This document shows positions 11,811-23,420 of a DNA stretch of 41,993 nt, piece after piece. The translations under genes and the position numbers were made by a program. The notes beneath the pieces are model-generated. The model was not told the DNA's origin and made no database searches. It worked only from the letters and a program-made list of their open reading frames with translations. This stretch comes from Echinostoma caproni (taxonomy: Eukaryota; Platyhelminthes; Trematoda; Plagiorchiida; Echinostomatidae). The DNA is taken from the NCBI GenBank assembly GCA_900618425.1, contig UZAN01040904.1, forward strand, positions 3,896-45,888. The letters run 5' to 3'. How positions within the stretch are numbered: position 1 is the stretch's first letter; each line of letters starts with the position of its first letter.

Positions 11811-11848
<38 letters not shown>
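11811..11848. repeat. (AT)19 microsatellite
   Basis: Uninterrupted AT dinucleotide run of 38 bases. It lies just beyond the 3' side of the minus-strand Penelope-like element; a second TA-rich tract lies at that element's 5' side (14142-14192). Confidence 0.95.
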
Positions 11849-11851
<3 letters not shown>

Positions 11852-12109
11852 AAAAGAGAATGGAGGCGTAAACTGAGTAGTCAAATGCTTATTGCTACGC
11901 TTCAATCCAACCTAGGACTCGTTGTTAAACGTGAATGAAATGAATGAGATAATGGGATTACCGTCTTTCCGTGATTCTGTGCACTGTGTATGCGTCTTAT
12001 AAGTTCACCATTCGGCACCGGTTTTGCAATTGCGACGTGTTGTTCAAACGAACTGATTGAACGTAGAGCTTTGAGGAGTCATCATCCCCTTTCTTTCGAG
12101 CTCGAGCCA

Positions 12110-12300
12110 CCAGTTTTGCGTTATCAATTGCGATCTCGTCATCTATCTGTGCGCAGTGGTTCCAGATTTGCGATATCGGGTCAGCGTATCAGAAGCCAAG
12201 CTTGTGTTTGTGTTGGCGAGTGTGTAGCTGTTTGCCTGTCTCACCTAATTAGTGTTGATTTGAAGCCCAGACACGGGATTGCGCAGAATACACCTGATGG
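12110..12300 (-). pseudogene. GIY-YIG endonuclease remnant of the Penelope-like element
   Basis: On the minus strand the frame reads GETGKQLHTRQHKHKLGF (about 12192-12242), the conserved block that follows the GIY-YIG core in Penelope-like endonucleases. It continues with IAIDNAKLVARARKKG, which fits the region just before the family's conserved glutamate helix. In-frame stops interrupt it at least twice, and the GIY and YIG residues themselves are not preserved upstream. In intact elements this nuclease nicks target DNA to prime reverse transcription; this copy cannot. Confidence 0.7.
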
Positions 12301-12369
12301 CTCATGCTGTTCGACTCGATCCTTGCTGCTGAAGAGGAATAATCTCACGGGTACTACTGGTCAGAATAT

Positions 12370-13780
12370 ACGTTCGGTGGCTTCTGACGTACCGTGTGTA
12401 GAGTAAAGTTATCTAAATTCTCTCTTTTGTGTTTCATTTTTATCCCTCAGGCACGCATTGATAAAACTCCTGAGCTATACATTAGATGAGGACAGTTGAA
12501 AGAGTCTACATCTTTCTCCTGTCCTTAGCTCCGATGGGGTATAATGTGTGTACACTCGGTGGAATAGAGTTTGTACACAACTTTTCAGGTGGCACAAGGG
12601 GTGTTTGCTGCTGTAATGGAGGATGCTATCTCTCGTGGTCCGTTTTTGGTAGACTGTGGTTTCTATTCTTCCGTCAGGTTGCTTCATGAGAAGGATATCG
12701 AGGAAGGAGACACCTCCTCGGGGGAACCGATCTATCGTAGAAGCTCTAAGTATGACAAAAATGTCGTCTACATAACAAATCCACAGACGAGGTTGTAGAA
12801 TTGGCTTTGGCTTCGAAGTGCTTCATAACCATATCCGCAAGCAGGCCCAAAAGTGGCGAAACTGTAGGAGTTCCTCGTGTCTGCTGGTACATTTTTACAT
12901 GGAATTGGGAGTAGAGTTCTACGATTTTTAAAATTTCATTCACGGATAGCGTCGTTCTTGCTTGGAAATTTTGGTAGTTTTGCAACAAGCGTCAAATGGT
13001 CATTTGTTTCGGTATGTTAGTAAACAATGAAGTGACACTGAAAGAGACCATCACTTCGTCTAAAAAATGTATTTTTTTATTTATTGAACATACAAATGTG
13101 CCGTCAACTTTCAGGAAGGGGGCTGCGGCCATTCAAAGGCTGCCTGGGGAAAATACAAAAACAGGAAAGACGGGCGGCGGTGGAGCGGCTCGAACCCGGA
13201 ACTTCTGAGCCATAAGTTGGTGATTAACCACTTGGCCAACACCGTCAGTTTATTGATGATTTCCAGGAATACTGTGAACATTTTGTATCATTTTGGTTCG
13301 CGTGTAGGGATTAGAGTATTAACTGGAAGAGGCGCCTTGCGAGATTGTAGTTGGATGCCGTTGTGGGTTCGACAATGGGTCCTAATGGCATATTGGGTTT
13401 GTGCTCATTCGCTAGTCCATAGCGCCGTGTAGTCGAACCTTTTATAATTTTGGGTCGTCTGTTAGTATCTCGATTTTTTGGGAATGAAAAGGATTAGATT
13501 TTTTGATTCCTCAGTTGATTCATGGAATTCCCTTGATCTGGTAAATACCTTTCTTTGTCTTCGATGAGTTGTTCCATCTTTTCTGCGTATTCTGTTCTGT
13601 CCAACAGTACGATTGCATTGACTTTATCTGCCGGAAGGATGACAATATGGATGTTCTTTCTCACCGGTTTCAGTGCTTTAATTTTGGTATCAGAGATCAA
13701 CTGAGACTGTTTTGGTTGACTGAGTTGTCGGCATGTTTTAATCCCAATATCTCCTCATCCTTCTTCGGGTAAAGAAAATG
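12370..13780 (-). pseudogene. Penelope-like reverse transcriptase, frameshifted, split by a SINE
   Basis: Blocks found in family order on the minus strand: ILPADKVNAIVLLDRTEY (around 13.6 kb); EHKPNMPLGPIVEPTTASNY (around 13.4 kb); after the SINE, DEVMVSFSVTSLFTNIP (around 13.03 kb); QQTRGTPTVSPLLGLLADMV (around 12.87 kb); the catalytic YVDD box at 12763-12774, in the context WICYVDDIFVI; and FLDILLMKQPDGRIETTVYQ with the SSKHPLCH block (12.6-12.7 kb). At least three frameshifts separate the blocks. YVDD is preserved, but the copy cannot make one protein. The GTP-SP motif and the downstream GIY-YIG identify Penelope-like rather than LINE or LTR RT. Confidence 0.8.
13088..13248 (-). mobile_element. 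tRNA-derived SINE nested in the Penelope-like RT
   Basis: On the minus strand the head carries an A box (TGGCCAAGTGGTTA, 13225-13238) and a consensus B box (GGTTCGAGCC, 13187-13196), the internal RNA polymerase III promoter of tRNA-derived SINEs. A GC-rich body follows. The unit is bounded by the identical 8-mer TTTATTGA at 13080-13087 and 13249-13256, which I read as the target-site duplication. The Penelope RT reading resumes on the far side within a few bases. SINEs make no protein and depend on LINE enzymes; which LINE is not decidable here. Confidence 0.8.
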
Positions 13781-14141
13781 TACCAGCCTGGTTTCCACGA
13801 ATGTGATGAAGTCGGTCTGTTTGGTAATAGAATGGCATTCCGCGAGAATTACTTTGTTTGAATTCTTTGTTTGTGGGTTGGTGTTTGGAGCGGTTGTGGA
13901 TCGCTTCGGAATATCCTGAATATGTAACGCTTAAGTTATCCAGCTTTCTGTTTAGTTTCCTTCGGGTTTTCAGACTGTTTGCGGTTGAGGTCTGTTCTAT
14001 ATAGTCGCTTATTGGTTCGATCTAATGCGTCTCCAGTACTTTGCTTAATTCATTTCTGAAGCGCTCACTGATTGTCGTACACAGAGTTTCCTTAGTGGGC
14101 TTCAGTGATCAGTTCGCAATGCATCCGTTTCTGTTAAGCAT

Positions 14142-14192
14142 TTATATATGATATATATAATATAATAATAATAATATAATATATATATATAT
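14142..14192. repeat. TA/TAA microsatellite
   Basis: Low-complexity TA and TAA run of about 50 bases immediately next to a conserved GTGACG-ending block (minus strand) at the 5' side of the Penelope-like element. The flanking sequence suggests it belongs to the element's terminal repeat. Confidence 0.9.
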
Positions 14193-14193
14193 T

Positions 14194-14404
14194 CGTCACA
14201 ATAACCTTGTTTGTAACACCGGGTGACGTTTTGGATAGACAGCTCTTTCAAAGACAGTGCATTGAAAAAATCAATGCTATGATTTGATGTTTTTGTAAGT
14301 GGGTTAGATGTTAATAACCGCAACAAACGTAACTTGATCGACTTTATAGAATATATCATCATCAGTAGTGGTCACCTGGTGTTGCAAACAAGCATATTGT
14401 GACG
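14194..14404. repeat. 34-bp inverted repeat at Penelope-like 5' side
   Basis: The block GTCACCTGGTGTTGCAAACA... at 14371-14404 (plus) recurs inverted at 14194-14227 with 30 of 34 positions identical. Both copies start GTCACC and end TTGTGACG. The copies sit where a Penelope-like terminal repeat would be expected, and such elements often carry inverted or partial terminal copies. Confidence 0.7.
14318..14372 (-). ncRNA. Degenerate hammerhead-ribozyme-like motif (tentative)
   Basis: On the minus strand CTGATGA (14359-14365) is followed by GATATA, a TTC loop and TATAAAGTC, a partly paired stem II, and then GATCAAG where the hammerhead core needs GAAA. Hammerhead motifs are known in terminal repeats of Penelope-like elements, which makes the position meaningful. 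The missing GAAA would make this copy inactive. A chance CTGATGA is the alternative. Confidence 0.3.
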
Positions 14405-14409
14405 AAATT

Positions 14410-15999
14410 ACATTTCGCGGGTACAAGTGTATAAATGAACTGACAAAACATCACCGGATACGCATACCAGAAGAGCGGAAGAACCGCGTAACCGGTCGGC
14501 TGTTTCCAGGGAAATTTGGTCCATGCATTCGGATACTACTGATTTTGAAATATATATTTATTTTCGCTAGTATTTGAAAACAAAAATTAATCGACTTTTA
14601 CAGGATTCAAATGTCCATCTGATTAAAATATACGTTTTGAGATAATCCTCTCGCCCTCTTTTCCTCAAACTGAATGTTTACGTAAGGAACTTCACTTCTT
14701 GTGGCTAATAGCGGTGATCATTCATCATATTAAATAAAACTAAGTTAAGTTTAATTTCAAGTTGATCAGTGAGCAATATACTCCTTTTCCACATTTGCTT
14801 TATCTAATCTTAAAATTGCTTTATCAGATGGACGCGACGATCAAACCAGTATAGCATTTTCAGTTTTCGTTTGCTTCTGGTTGAGTTACAGTGCACTGTA
14901 AATTACTGCCCATCATTCAAGTATGTCAGTTTTATGATGGTAAGTACTTTGCTTGCCAAACGCCAATGTTTTCCTACAGATTAGGCTCTAGATAAAAGCA
15001 GAACGCACCCGTCAACATACGTCTAGTGTCCGAACTAACAGACAACCACAGTATTGTTGCCTGACAAATAAGGGCAGATTGCTCCTGCTCTGCTACTTGA
15101 AAACAATCACACTTGCTCACGGATTGAAATGTTTCTGGTCAGTCGGAGAGGAGTCCAATGAATGTCTTCTTATTTGTTATCCACCGGCATTGAGCAAATA
15201 GAAGAACCCTCTGCATTTGATCATATGAGCCCATTAACGAAGGAGCCACTAATTGCAGCACTGATAAATAACTAAAATTTATGATTATTCCTCTGTTTGG
15301 TTTACTTGCCGGAAAATCCACATAACCATTATCACATTGTGGACCAGGATTTTTCTTTTGCCTATCTCGTACGACTATCGTTTTCGGTTGTAAAACGTCT
15401 GTTCACGAATGAAGCAATATATGGCGGGCATAAAAATATACAACGGCGCAATAAAAATGGGCACTTACTATTAAAATGACGTATGCTAAATTAAGTTCTA
15501 TGGGTGGTACGCGGTCAAAACAGTTTATCCTAGAAAATTACCTCATTGTCATTTGGTTGATTAATACATTATCTTACATAGCAGTGAAAAAATAAGCAGT
15601 TGTAGGGAATTGTCCAATGATGAGACTGTGGTACCAGTATTCCTAAGTGGTTTGCATTGATTGTTCGCCAATGACCAGCATCCTTTCATTGGCTATGCAT
15701 GGTATTTCCTGTGAGCTGAAGCAGTTTCTAATAGGAGTGAAGTCATTTCACAAAATTCTTCGTAGTTCTGTACAATTCTATCTAACTATCGAAAGAAGTA
15801 GAAAAATTCTCTCCATACATAGATGTGACAAATTTCAGTGTGAACGAAAGTCCACTGGCCCATTTCCTAAAATGTTCAGACCTTTAATACGCCTGATCAA
15901 CTTATAACTTATTAATACAATTAATGCCGGGTTGAGGGAGACACGCATATGCAAATTTGAGTGGTATTGCGGCAACGTACACAGCAGAGTGAAATATTC
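14410..15999. other. Unassigned AT-rich DNA
   Basis: No recognised gene. A minus-strand open stretch at 15139-15260 starts after a good acceptor-like sequence (TTTAGTTATTTATCAG), but it has no matching donor and no known domain. The first 150 bases may still belong to an inverted copy of the Penelope-like terminus. Confidence 0.35.
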
Positions 16000-16110
16000 T
16001 GAATGGTTTGGTATTCAGGTGGTTTGTAGGTTGTATTCAGTCAATAAAATACCAGGTTCGATCCCCACTGGGTTGCATGAATATGTATTGATGATGCCGT
16101 TTGGTACTAT
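15990..16110 (+). mobile_element. Possible SINE remnant (B box only)
   Basis: GGTTCGATCCC at 16055-16065 is an exact B-box core, followed by CACTGGGTTGCATG. No convincing A box lies upstream (a GGTATTCAGGTGG stretch near 16008 is the best). A related tail (B-box-like GATTCAAATCC, then ACTGCGGTTGTG) occurs near 19495-19520, so the two may be old copies of one family. Confidence 0.35.
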
Positions 16111-18040
16111 AAAAATATTCACGAATTAATTTTCAAATCATCTTTTCCTGTTCTTTAATCTCAGAAATTGCCCTAGACCACATATTTTGCCATGGTTTGC
16201 TCGCTGGTTGATAGTTAAATTTTGTGCACTCGACCAGAGTTTCTATTATCACGAATTGTCATTTCTTATTTTAAAATCATCGTTTTAATTCTTGTTCTCC
16301 AGAAAAAAGAGTAAAATTTGTATTCCTACCTTCCTTCGCAGCATCGCTGTAGGTCCGCTGATAACAATTCCTCTTTTTGCAAGCACTCCTGTCATAGTAA
16401 AATCACCGGTGCAAAGAAATACAGATTACATAATCGAGTACAGTAGATGCATCGGAACCGGATGAGAGTAATAATAAGCACATTAATGCCAGGAGAAGTT
16501 TTCTCTTCAAGATTTATTGCTTCCAATGCGAAATAAACTTGTGCACATCTGATCATCGGCGAATCGTAGATCAAACCTATTGTTTTTCATGCATTCTGAT
16601 TTCAAAGGACCATGTGAGATACGGACGATTGGGTCTTTTTGTCAGGAAGGATAAACGTCCGTTCATTTTACCCATGTCTGCTTTTTGGATAAAATTTGAT
16701 TGATGGAAAACTAATAGTGATCCCAAGGGGGAGGAGTGATATGATATTTTTGCGCGTGATAGGGAGACCGACGGAAACGATCCGGGTGTATCTGTTTTCA
16801 TTCTTGTCGAACAAAATTGCGGTATGGTGCCTGTATCATCATCTAACGCTTGCGCGCAACTGAAAATCCTTTGACTCCACCGGTTGTGTCCGTGGTTGCG
16901 ATGAGGCTACCGGATTCTGGTGACATTTGCGCCTCTGATTAGATTTCTATGTGATTTTGTACCTTCCGTTCTGAGTCAGTCGTGACAAAGTTTGATGTTC
17001 GCTACGTTTTGTGACCCTGGATATCAAAAGAGACGTGCAGAGAGTAAAGAACGCACAACAACACTGAAGCAACCTTACCCGATATGAATTTAAATTTTAG
17101 GCTTGAAACGACATAGCAAAAGGCGTCAGCCGGGATACTATTTGTGTTTATAATAACTTATACCGGCTTAGTCTATATGATCCTCTTGACAAACAATCAT
17201 CACTTAGAGTTTTAAACCTAGTTATGCGTAAAGGAAAAAAAGGAAAAAAAATATATTTATGCAATAATGAATTATTCTTCGTTTCATTTATCGTCGTCTG
17301 TTATTCATCTCCGACACAANCGACACAATTTAAAAAACGTGAGGAAAGTGTTGTTCCGGAAAATAGTGGCCAACTGATACGATTACTATCTAAGTTTGGT
17401 GCCTTGGAAACAGTTTATTGAAACCACGACCGTAGGCGTAATCTTGTTATCTTGTACCCTCAATCCATTCATGTCAAGTTGTTTACAAACCAAACGGGCG
17501 CACTGTTCGTAAAACAATAATAATAATTCTGAAAATAGTTTATTTTTTTGTTTTTATGCCATATCATTCACTTTGTGCCTCTTACTGACAAAATGAGCCA
17601 TAAGGAGTCAGTTGATTGGGCATAGAGACCAAGCTTACTTTTTACCCGGGGTTCCTGATTCGGAGGTTGCTAAAAGTGACATTTAGCGAGAGCGTGGGGA
17701 CAAATTCAGTAAAACCAATCTGATTATTTCTAGAAAATAGGAATGTAGTGGCGCCTCATTGAAGCTACGTGCAGCAAGCTGACAAAACACTGAAACCGGG
17801 CAAAATTTAGACTTTATCACACTATTAGCAAAATTTAGATTTCACCATCCACATTGTTACTACCCCGAAGTTGGTGAGTAATCTCGTGTGGTATCCTTAA
17901 CTCTTATACATTGCTAGGATAAACTTGAATGCAGCCTCCATATCTATCCTAGGTTTACCTTTGACCAGACATTGCAAAATCGACCCAAACAGCACCGTTA
18001 TGAATGGAGGCCGGACGATTTTCCAGTATTCCCTAATACA
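16111..18040. other. Unassigned AT-rich DNA, one N
   Basis: No recognised gene. A minus-strand ATG frame at 16577-16801 has ordinary composition but no domain. A single N at 17320 is flanked by identical 8-mers (CGACACAA), which looks like an unmerged assembly join. Confidence 0.4.
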
Positions 18041-18502
18041 AGTGTCTCACTCTGTGTCTGGTACACTGAGAACTGCGAGTGTACGCACAGTGATTTCAAA
18101 CGAAAAGTTGTTGATTGATAAGGTAGCCTGTCCTTGACATCTGGTGAACTATATATGTTCTCGTCTTCGAAATAATGTTATTGAAGCAGGAGGAACCGTT
18201 CTCAAAATGACTTTTGTCAGTTGTTGTTCCACAAACTTGTGTGCTTGCTCTCCCTGGTAAGAAACTATAACGAAAATATCTTTTGTTTTATCTTCTCGAA
18301 GTTTAACGCAATTACCTTTTGGAATAAATGCTTAAATTAATAGAACCACCTTGATGACCACTCTTTTTAGTACTTCACTGATGTGTACCGGCTCACTGTG
18401 CAACAGACACTAAAGAAAGGGTACCCCAACAGTCCCCATTTTTTCTATTCATATCACTTCATGTACACTTGCAGTACTTATTGTACCGGACAATGAGACA
18501 CT
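18041..18502. repeat. Inverted pair of a dispersed repeat
   Basis: The block 18041-18094 (AGTGTCTCAC ... CAGTGAT) recurs in reverse complement at 18453-18502. By eye about 40 of 50 positions match, with a 4-base gap. The two copies are 358 bases apart. They look like two diverged insertions of the same unidentified repeat. Confidence 0.5.
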
Positions 18503-21500
18503 CGTCCCAGCTTTGTCCGGGAGATAAAGTAAGCGATTCCACAAGGGGATACTTACCGCGTTTGGGGCGATAGCAGTCCCAGTCACACCGCGTAACCTGA
18601 TGATGATTTCGTTACTGCTAGGGTCATGATAAGTAAAGAATAATGTTTGTCCATATATGCTGCAAGAAACGAGAAAGAAATGTTTACGCGCTGCTCGATG
18701 TTTGTTCAATCACAGATAAATTTAATTCGCGGGTTTAATATCGGTTTTCACCACCCTTTCTATTCGGTTTCGACAGTTAGCGGGCGAGGATCACGAAGAA
18801 TAGGCTCAAAATTGAGTAGACTTTCCTTTTCACTTATCTTAACGACCCGTCAGTGAACGTGGTCTGTCAGTTTTTTCTTTGCGTGAATAAGCCGATCAGA
18901 GGTTTGTTTAAACGAATTGTGTTTTTATCAAGGGTGGCCCCTGTTAAGTTTTGTTTCAAGCCAATAGATGCTTTGAATTATTTTAGACAGATCATTCATC
19001 TGACAGCCTGTGTCTGCGTGATTTGTGCCAGCAAGCTCATATAACGCATTATGGTTGATAGATTAGGTGTGATAAAAAAATTATCAAAGCATCCCACCCA
19101 CATTCTGATTTCCGGTGAGTTAATCTGTCGAGTTCCTCGAAGCAAGGAGCGTGGTTGCGTTTTGCAAAATGTATTTAGAGATAGAAAGAGAACGATTCCC
19201 CCAGGCTCTCCTTGAGAAGTTATTCTCATTTGAAAATAATTGTACTCCAAATATCGTGAAAAGGAGTCACATTGCAATATTGTGTAATTCTCCGTATAGG
19301 TCGGTATGCCTCTATTGTACCACAGTGGCAATTTTCTAAAATGTACAATTTTGTAATCAAAAATATATATGAAGATCTTCTCTCCAGTAACCTGTGTTCT
19401 GACATAGAGCAGATCAGTAGAGGATTCAGTTCAGTTATGGACTAAACTGCATCGTTTGCATGACAAACGTAACAACTTAAACAGAAGATCTCCTGATTCA
19501 AATCCACTGCGGTTGTGTAACCGGAACACCGAACAATAATGAAGACCTTTTTGTGAACTTGGGTAGGATTTCGGCAACTCCAGTTACACTGACTTGATAA
19601 ACAACCTCCAAGATGGCAAAAATTGCGATATTTTTGACTAATGTTTTAGCTGCATTACCGTCACCAACGTTCTTTCAAAAAGCAGAACGATTTCTCTACT
19701 GTGGTCTATTAAAAATAAGCACTGTGGTACTGAATAGATTCTCGTCAATATCTTCTGCTGTTTGGATCTATTGATTACACTAAGTATCGAACCCTTTCCA
19801 GAGCTCGTAGGCAATATTCAATAGCACTAGTCACCTGAATACCAAGCTATTGAGCATACTGTCTCACAACCAGTCCTGTTCGGAATGTATACAATGGTTT
19901 GATGCATCCTCAAAGCCACTGCTAATGTGAGCAAGTTCAGATACTGGTACTACGCTTGCAAAGATTGGTTCTTTATATACTTTCTGTCAGAGAAAACAAT
20001 TCAGTTTGAGTTGCCGCCTGGTTCCCACCCGGATAATAAACTCATCTTCTGACTGTTATAAGTCTGTGTTTCATTCTCCTTTGGATCCGAGATTTTGCAC
20101 GATTGCTATCGGATTCCCAAGAACGGGGTCTATTACCATCCAGAAGTTCATTCAAAATGTACCTTGATTTGTCCATTTGAAAATTTGTTCATTTATGGAA
20201 TCTTATGGCAAAATAGATTTCACCTTGTTTAAGCAAGCATGCAGCAACTGAAATTCCGAGTGCACCTTTACCTCGGTGAACGTGCCTGATTTGTGTGTTG
20301 CCATAATCGGGTATAAAAACTGGCTCAAAGCTCAAAGTTCAGAATTTCGTTATAGGAATAACTCAAGCTCCAGCTTTTCTCGTCCCATAAGTTTGTGTTG
20401 TGGCTAAAAAATAGTGATGAATTCACCTCCTTGTATAAAAATCTCCCTTGATACGGGATTCTTCCACTGCTGCACGCAGCAGGCGAGCTGAACTACAAGA
20501 TTATCAGTGCAAATAATCGACAGAATATGTCAACGAACAACTTTTCATTGGTTTATTGAAATAGAAAACTATTATTTATTAGTTAGTTCATTGTCAAAGC
20601 TCTTCTATGCTACTAATTGATTTTATATTTGTGCAGGATGCGTAAATTTACATGCCCATTTCAATGCAGTGGTTGTCACACGGAATAAAATATGCACGTT
20701 CAGAATGCATGCGACGCTAAAAACGTAGCTAAGGTTTGGTTTATGCACACAAATTTGGACGTAATTTAATAGCAACCCTTCCCTTGTTGGTTAGGAGTTG
20801 GAAAAGGTTTTATACAGGCGAATTCTACTAACTCTTTATACGAGATGGTGGATGGTAATAGGGGAGCGTGAAAAAATGAAAACGACAAGAAAACGAATCA
20901 AAGCGCAGTGGTTGAATATCTTCGTTTTGAACCGTTTTGGATTGACAGTTAGAACACCAGTTGCTGTCACCAATATAATTTTTTGTGATTATTGAAGCAA
21001 GAGTACACAAATGCTACAAGCGAACCACAACGAATGGTTTTAGAGGCCGGGGAAGACAACAAGGGAACAATAGAGCAAAAATGGAAAACGCGTTGGTGAG
21101 GGAAAGCACAAAACTGACTGGGGGACAAATGTGGACAGTGACGGCCAGATACTTGGTAGGAGTCAGTCTAGTAAGAAGGCTACATCTGGATCGATTTTTC
21201 TGATGTTATTTTCCGATTGGTGGATTGAGATGCTTTATAACCTGATGTCAGACGAGCCAACAACGTTATACAAAAGTTAAATCACGTCTTTCAGAATATC
21301 AATGTTCTTTCATAAAATCTTTACAGAATCGTATTTTTTGACCAGGGTAAACCACGTGAGTCGGATCAGGAACCCATTTTGGGTTTATTCGAATCTAATT
21401 AAACTGGTAAGAGGGGGGAACACTTTGATTCTGTGTGAGCAACACACCTTTCTGAAGAAACCAAGCTCTCGAGTAAGCTCTACGAAGCAATGTAGCTTCA

Positions 21501-23360
21501 TTTTTATCAAATAATCTCCTTACACAACCCAAGTTGTCTTGAGCTTGTGTGGTACATAAACGTGGTGAATCTTTAAGACGGTTTGATGGGGAAAGATGTA
21601 TTGAGCTCTATTGGTCCTTCAACAAGTAGTTGAAACAGTAATGTTGCCTCCGTAACGTTTGTATTCCTAGCTGAGCTGCACACTCATAACGGTCATTTAT
21701 CAACTAGAAAGTTCAAAAATATTTCTTTCTATTTAATTCATAAGCATCATTAAATTGTGAAAATATCAATGAACTCGGTGGAATTTGAATACATTCGTAA
21801 AAGCGAACTACCCTTGTGTGCAATAGACGTTTTTTAAACTGCCAGACCTCACCGAAAGCACTGAGACTTTTACAAATGGATCATCCGCCCCAAAAATGAG
21901 TTTGAACATATAACTCACTCATGGATTTCATGCGATTGATCTTGTGGGATTCTTAGGAAAACCCGCCTGGGCAGTCAGTCTTAATGCCAAGTGGTGGATT
22001 CCATGTGTCTAATTTGAGAGTAAATAAATAAGTTCAGTACTATCTTTCTGGTCCTGTAACTTAACCCGGTGGAGCATGTGCTGCTTACAAGTAAATTCAA
22101 ATATCACAAAGGCAACTTAACCGTCCATAAATAAAATATAAACCTATTATTTGATACTCTACTCTCCAACGTATTTCGCTGTTGGCTCCCAGTTAATTTC
22201 TCCTTTTTTTCTTTAAACAGAGTCCTAAAAACCAAAAGTTTCTGTTTTTACTGTCTCCGTATAATTTTTAGGGTTCACACCTTGCAAATGTTCAACCGGG
22301 GATTTGACGCATTCTCCGAAAAGCCGCTAAAAGCTCAGCACACTCCGGCGACTTGACTTTTTTCACACGTTACCCAATCCGTATTCAATAATATACCGTG
22401 GAGAACGCCGATGGAGTGAACGGGATTAAACATGCGATTACACGAAATACGCATATCTTCTCATATAAATGTTAAACGAGTCTTACCGGTAAAGTTTACT
22501 TCAAATCAACTTATTTTAAATAACTAGCACTAACAGTATGCTGCAATGGACGATAATACTGTATTCCTACCTCCCGATCAAGTTGGCCACTTCTTCCCTC
22601 TTGAAGGATGCATGCATAAATAAACTCACTAAAAAGGACGTGAACTGGAAGACTGAAAATAAATTTAACAACCTGCTTTGAATCCATCCTGAATGCCAGA
22701 CATAATATCTTCACAGAAAATGACCTGATAGTATTTCACGTCTATCATAAATAGACAGCAAATAAATTACTGAGAACGATTCTAATACTTTACTTTTAAA
22801 ATTGTACCATTTAATCTATCTCTACAACTTATGAGATAGCAGATGATTTCATGTGTTTTTCCATTATATAGCGCGAAGCTAAATAAGTATTTCGTTTAAA
22901 AACGCTATTAGGACTGTTTATTAACAGTGTGAATTGGTGCATGATGAACGTAGCATACGAAACGTAAAGAATCGTTGACTGATTGCTCTACAGACAACGA
23001 ACACACAAACACGTTTGTTCCAATAGGATTATTTTACAATCATTGATCAGTATTAGACTCTTCAATTCTGATCTTCAGAACCAGACATAAATTATATTGC
23101 CCTATATTATGAGTAATGAGGAATATGCATACATTTTCAACATCATATGGATAATTACATGAATGATTAAATCAAATGTTATTTGGACTAAGATACCATT
23201 TAGATTTTTAATGGCCATGTGGTGTTAAAATTTTCCGGGGCGTGGATTATCCATTGATTCTCAAATACGGGCATTTAACGTCCCTGCGCTCATAAAAATA
23301 ATTTTTCTTGTGTACATAGAATTGCTTTGGTTAAAAATATAATAAATACCTTAATAAAAT
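18503..23360. other. Unassigned AT-rich DNA with SINE relics
   Basis: Nearly 5 kb without a recognisable gene. A B-box-like GATTCAAATCC at 19495-19505 may mark a SINE relic. At 20639 a clean acceptor-like sequence (TATATTTGTGCAG) precedes a short open stretch of about 30 codons, but no donor or domain supports an exon. Around 21030-21180 the plus strand is unusually purine-rich. Confidence 0.35.
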
Positions 23361-23363
23361 GAA

Positions 23364-23420
23364 TATTCAATGGATAGCATTCTTCATTTATGCCTTTGAG
23401 ATCCCGGGGTTGATCCCCAA
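23364..23420 (+). mobile_element. tRNA-like SINE relic
   Basis: TTCAATGGATAGCAT (23366-23380) resembles a tRNA D arm (compare CTCAATGGATAGAGC in many tRNAs). GGGGTTGATCCCC (23406-23418) resembles a T arm that has lost one base from the B box. The spacing is tRNA-like but the anticodon arm does not pair well. I read it as a tRNA-derived repeat or pseudogene. Confidence 0.4.

Larger units (their letters stand above)
11990..14060 (-). mobile_element. Penelope-like retroelement, decayed
   Basis: Read from right to left, this holds a Penelope-like N-terminal stretch (TRRKLNRKLDNLS near 13.95 kb), a reverse transcriptase (13.78 to 12.37 kb) and a GIY-YIG-type endonuclease remnant (12.3 to 12.1 kb). 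Order and spacing are those of a canonical Penelope-like element. Several frameshifts and stops break it, and a SINE splits the RT. The outer ends are estimates: the 5' side may reach the inverted repeat and degenerate ribozyme-like motif near 14.37 kb. Confidence 0.8.

Noticed and set aside
11990..12406. 138-codon plus-strand frame with an ATG start
   Set aside because: It is the shadow of the minus-strand GIY-YIG region of the Penelope-like element, whose family motifs read on the other strand.
18585..18640. CTGATGATGA as a second hammerhead core
   Set aside because: No GAAA and no pairing stem II follow within a plausible distance.
20639..20730. Short segment after a good acceptor, with a zinc-finger-like CPFQCSGCH in one frame
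   Set aside because: That frame stops after 16 codons, and the alternative frame has no donor or domain.
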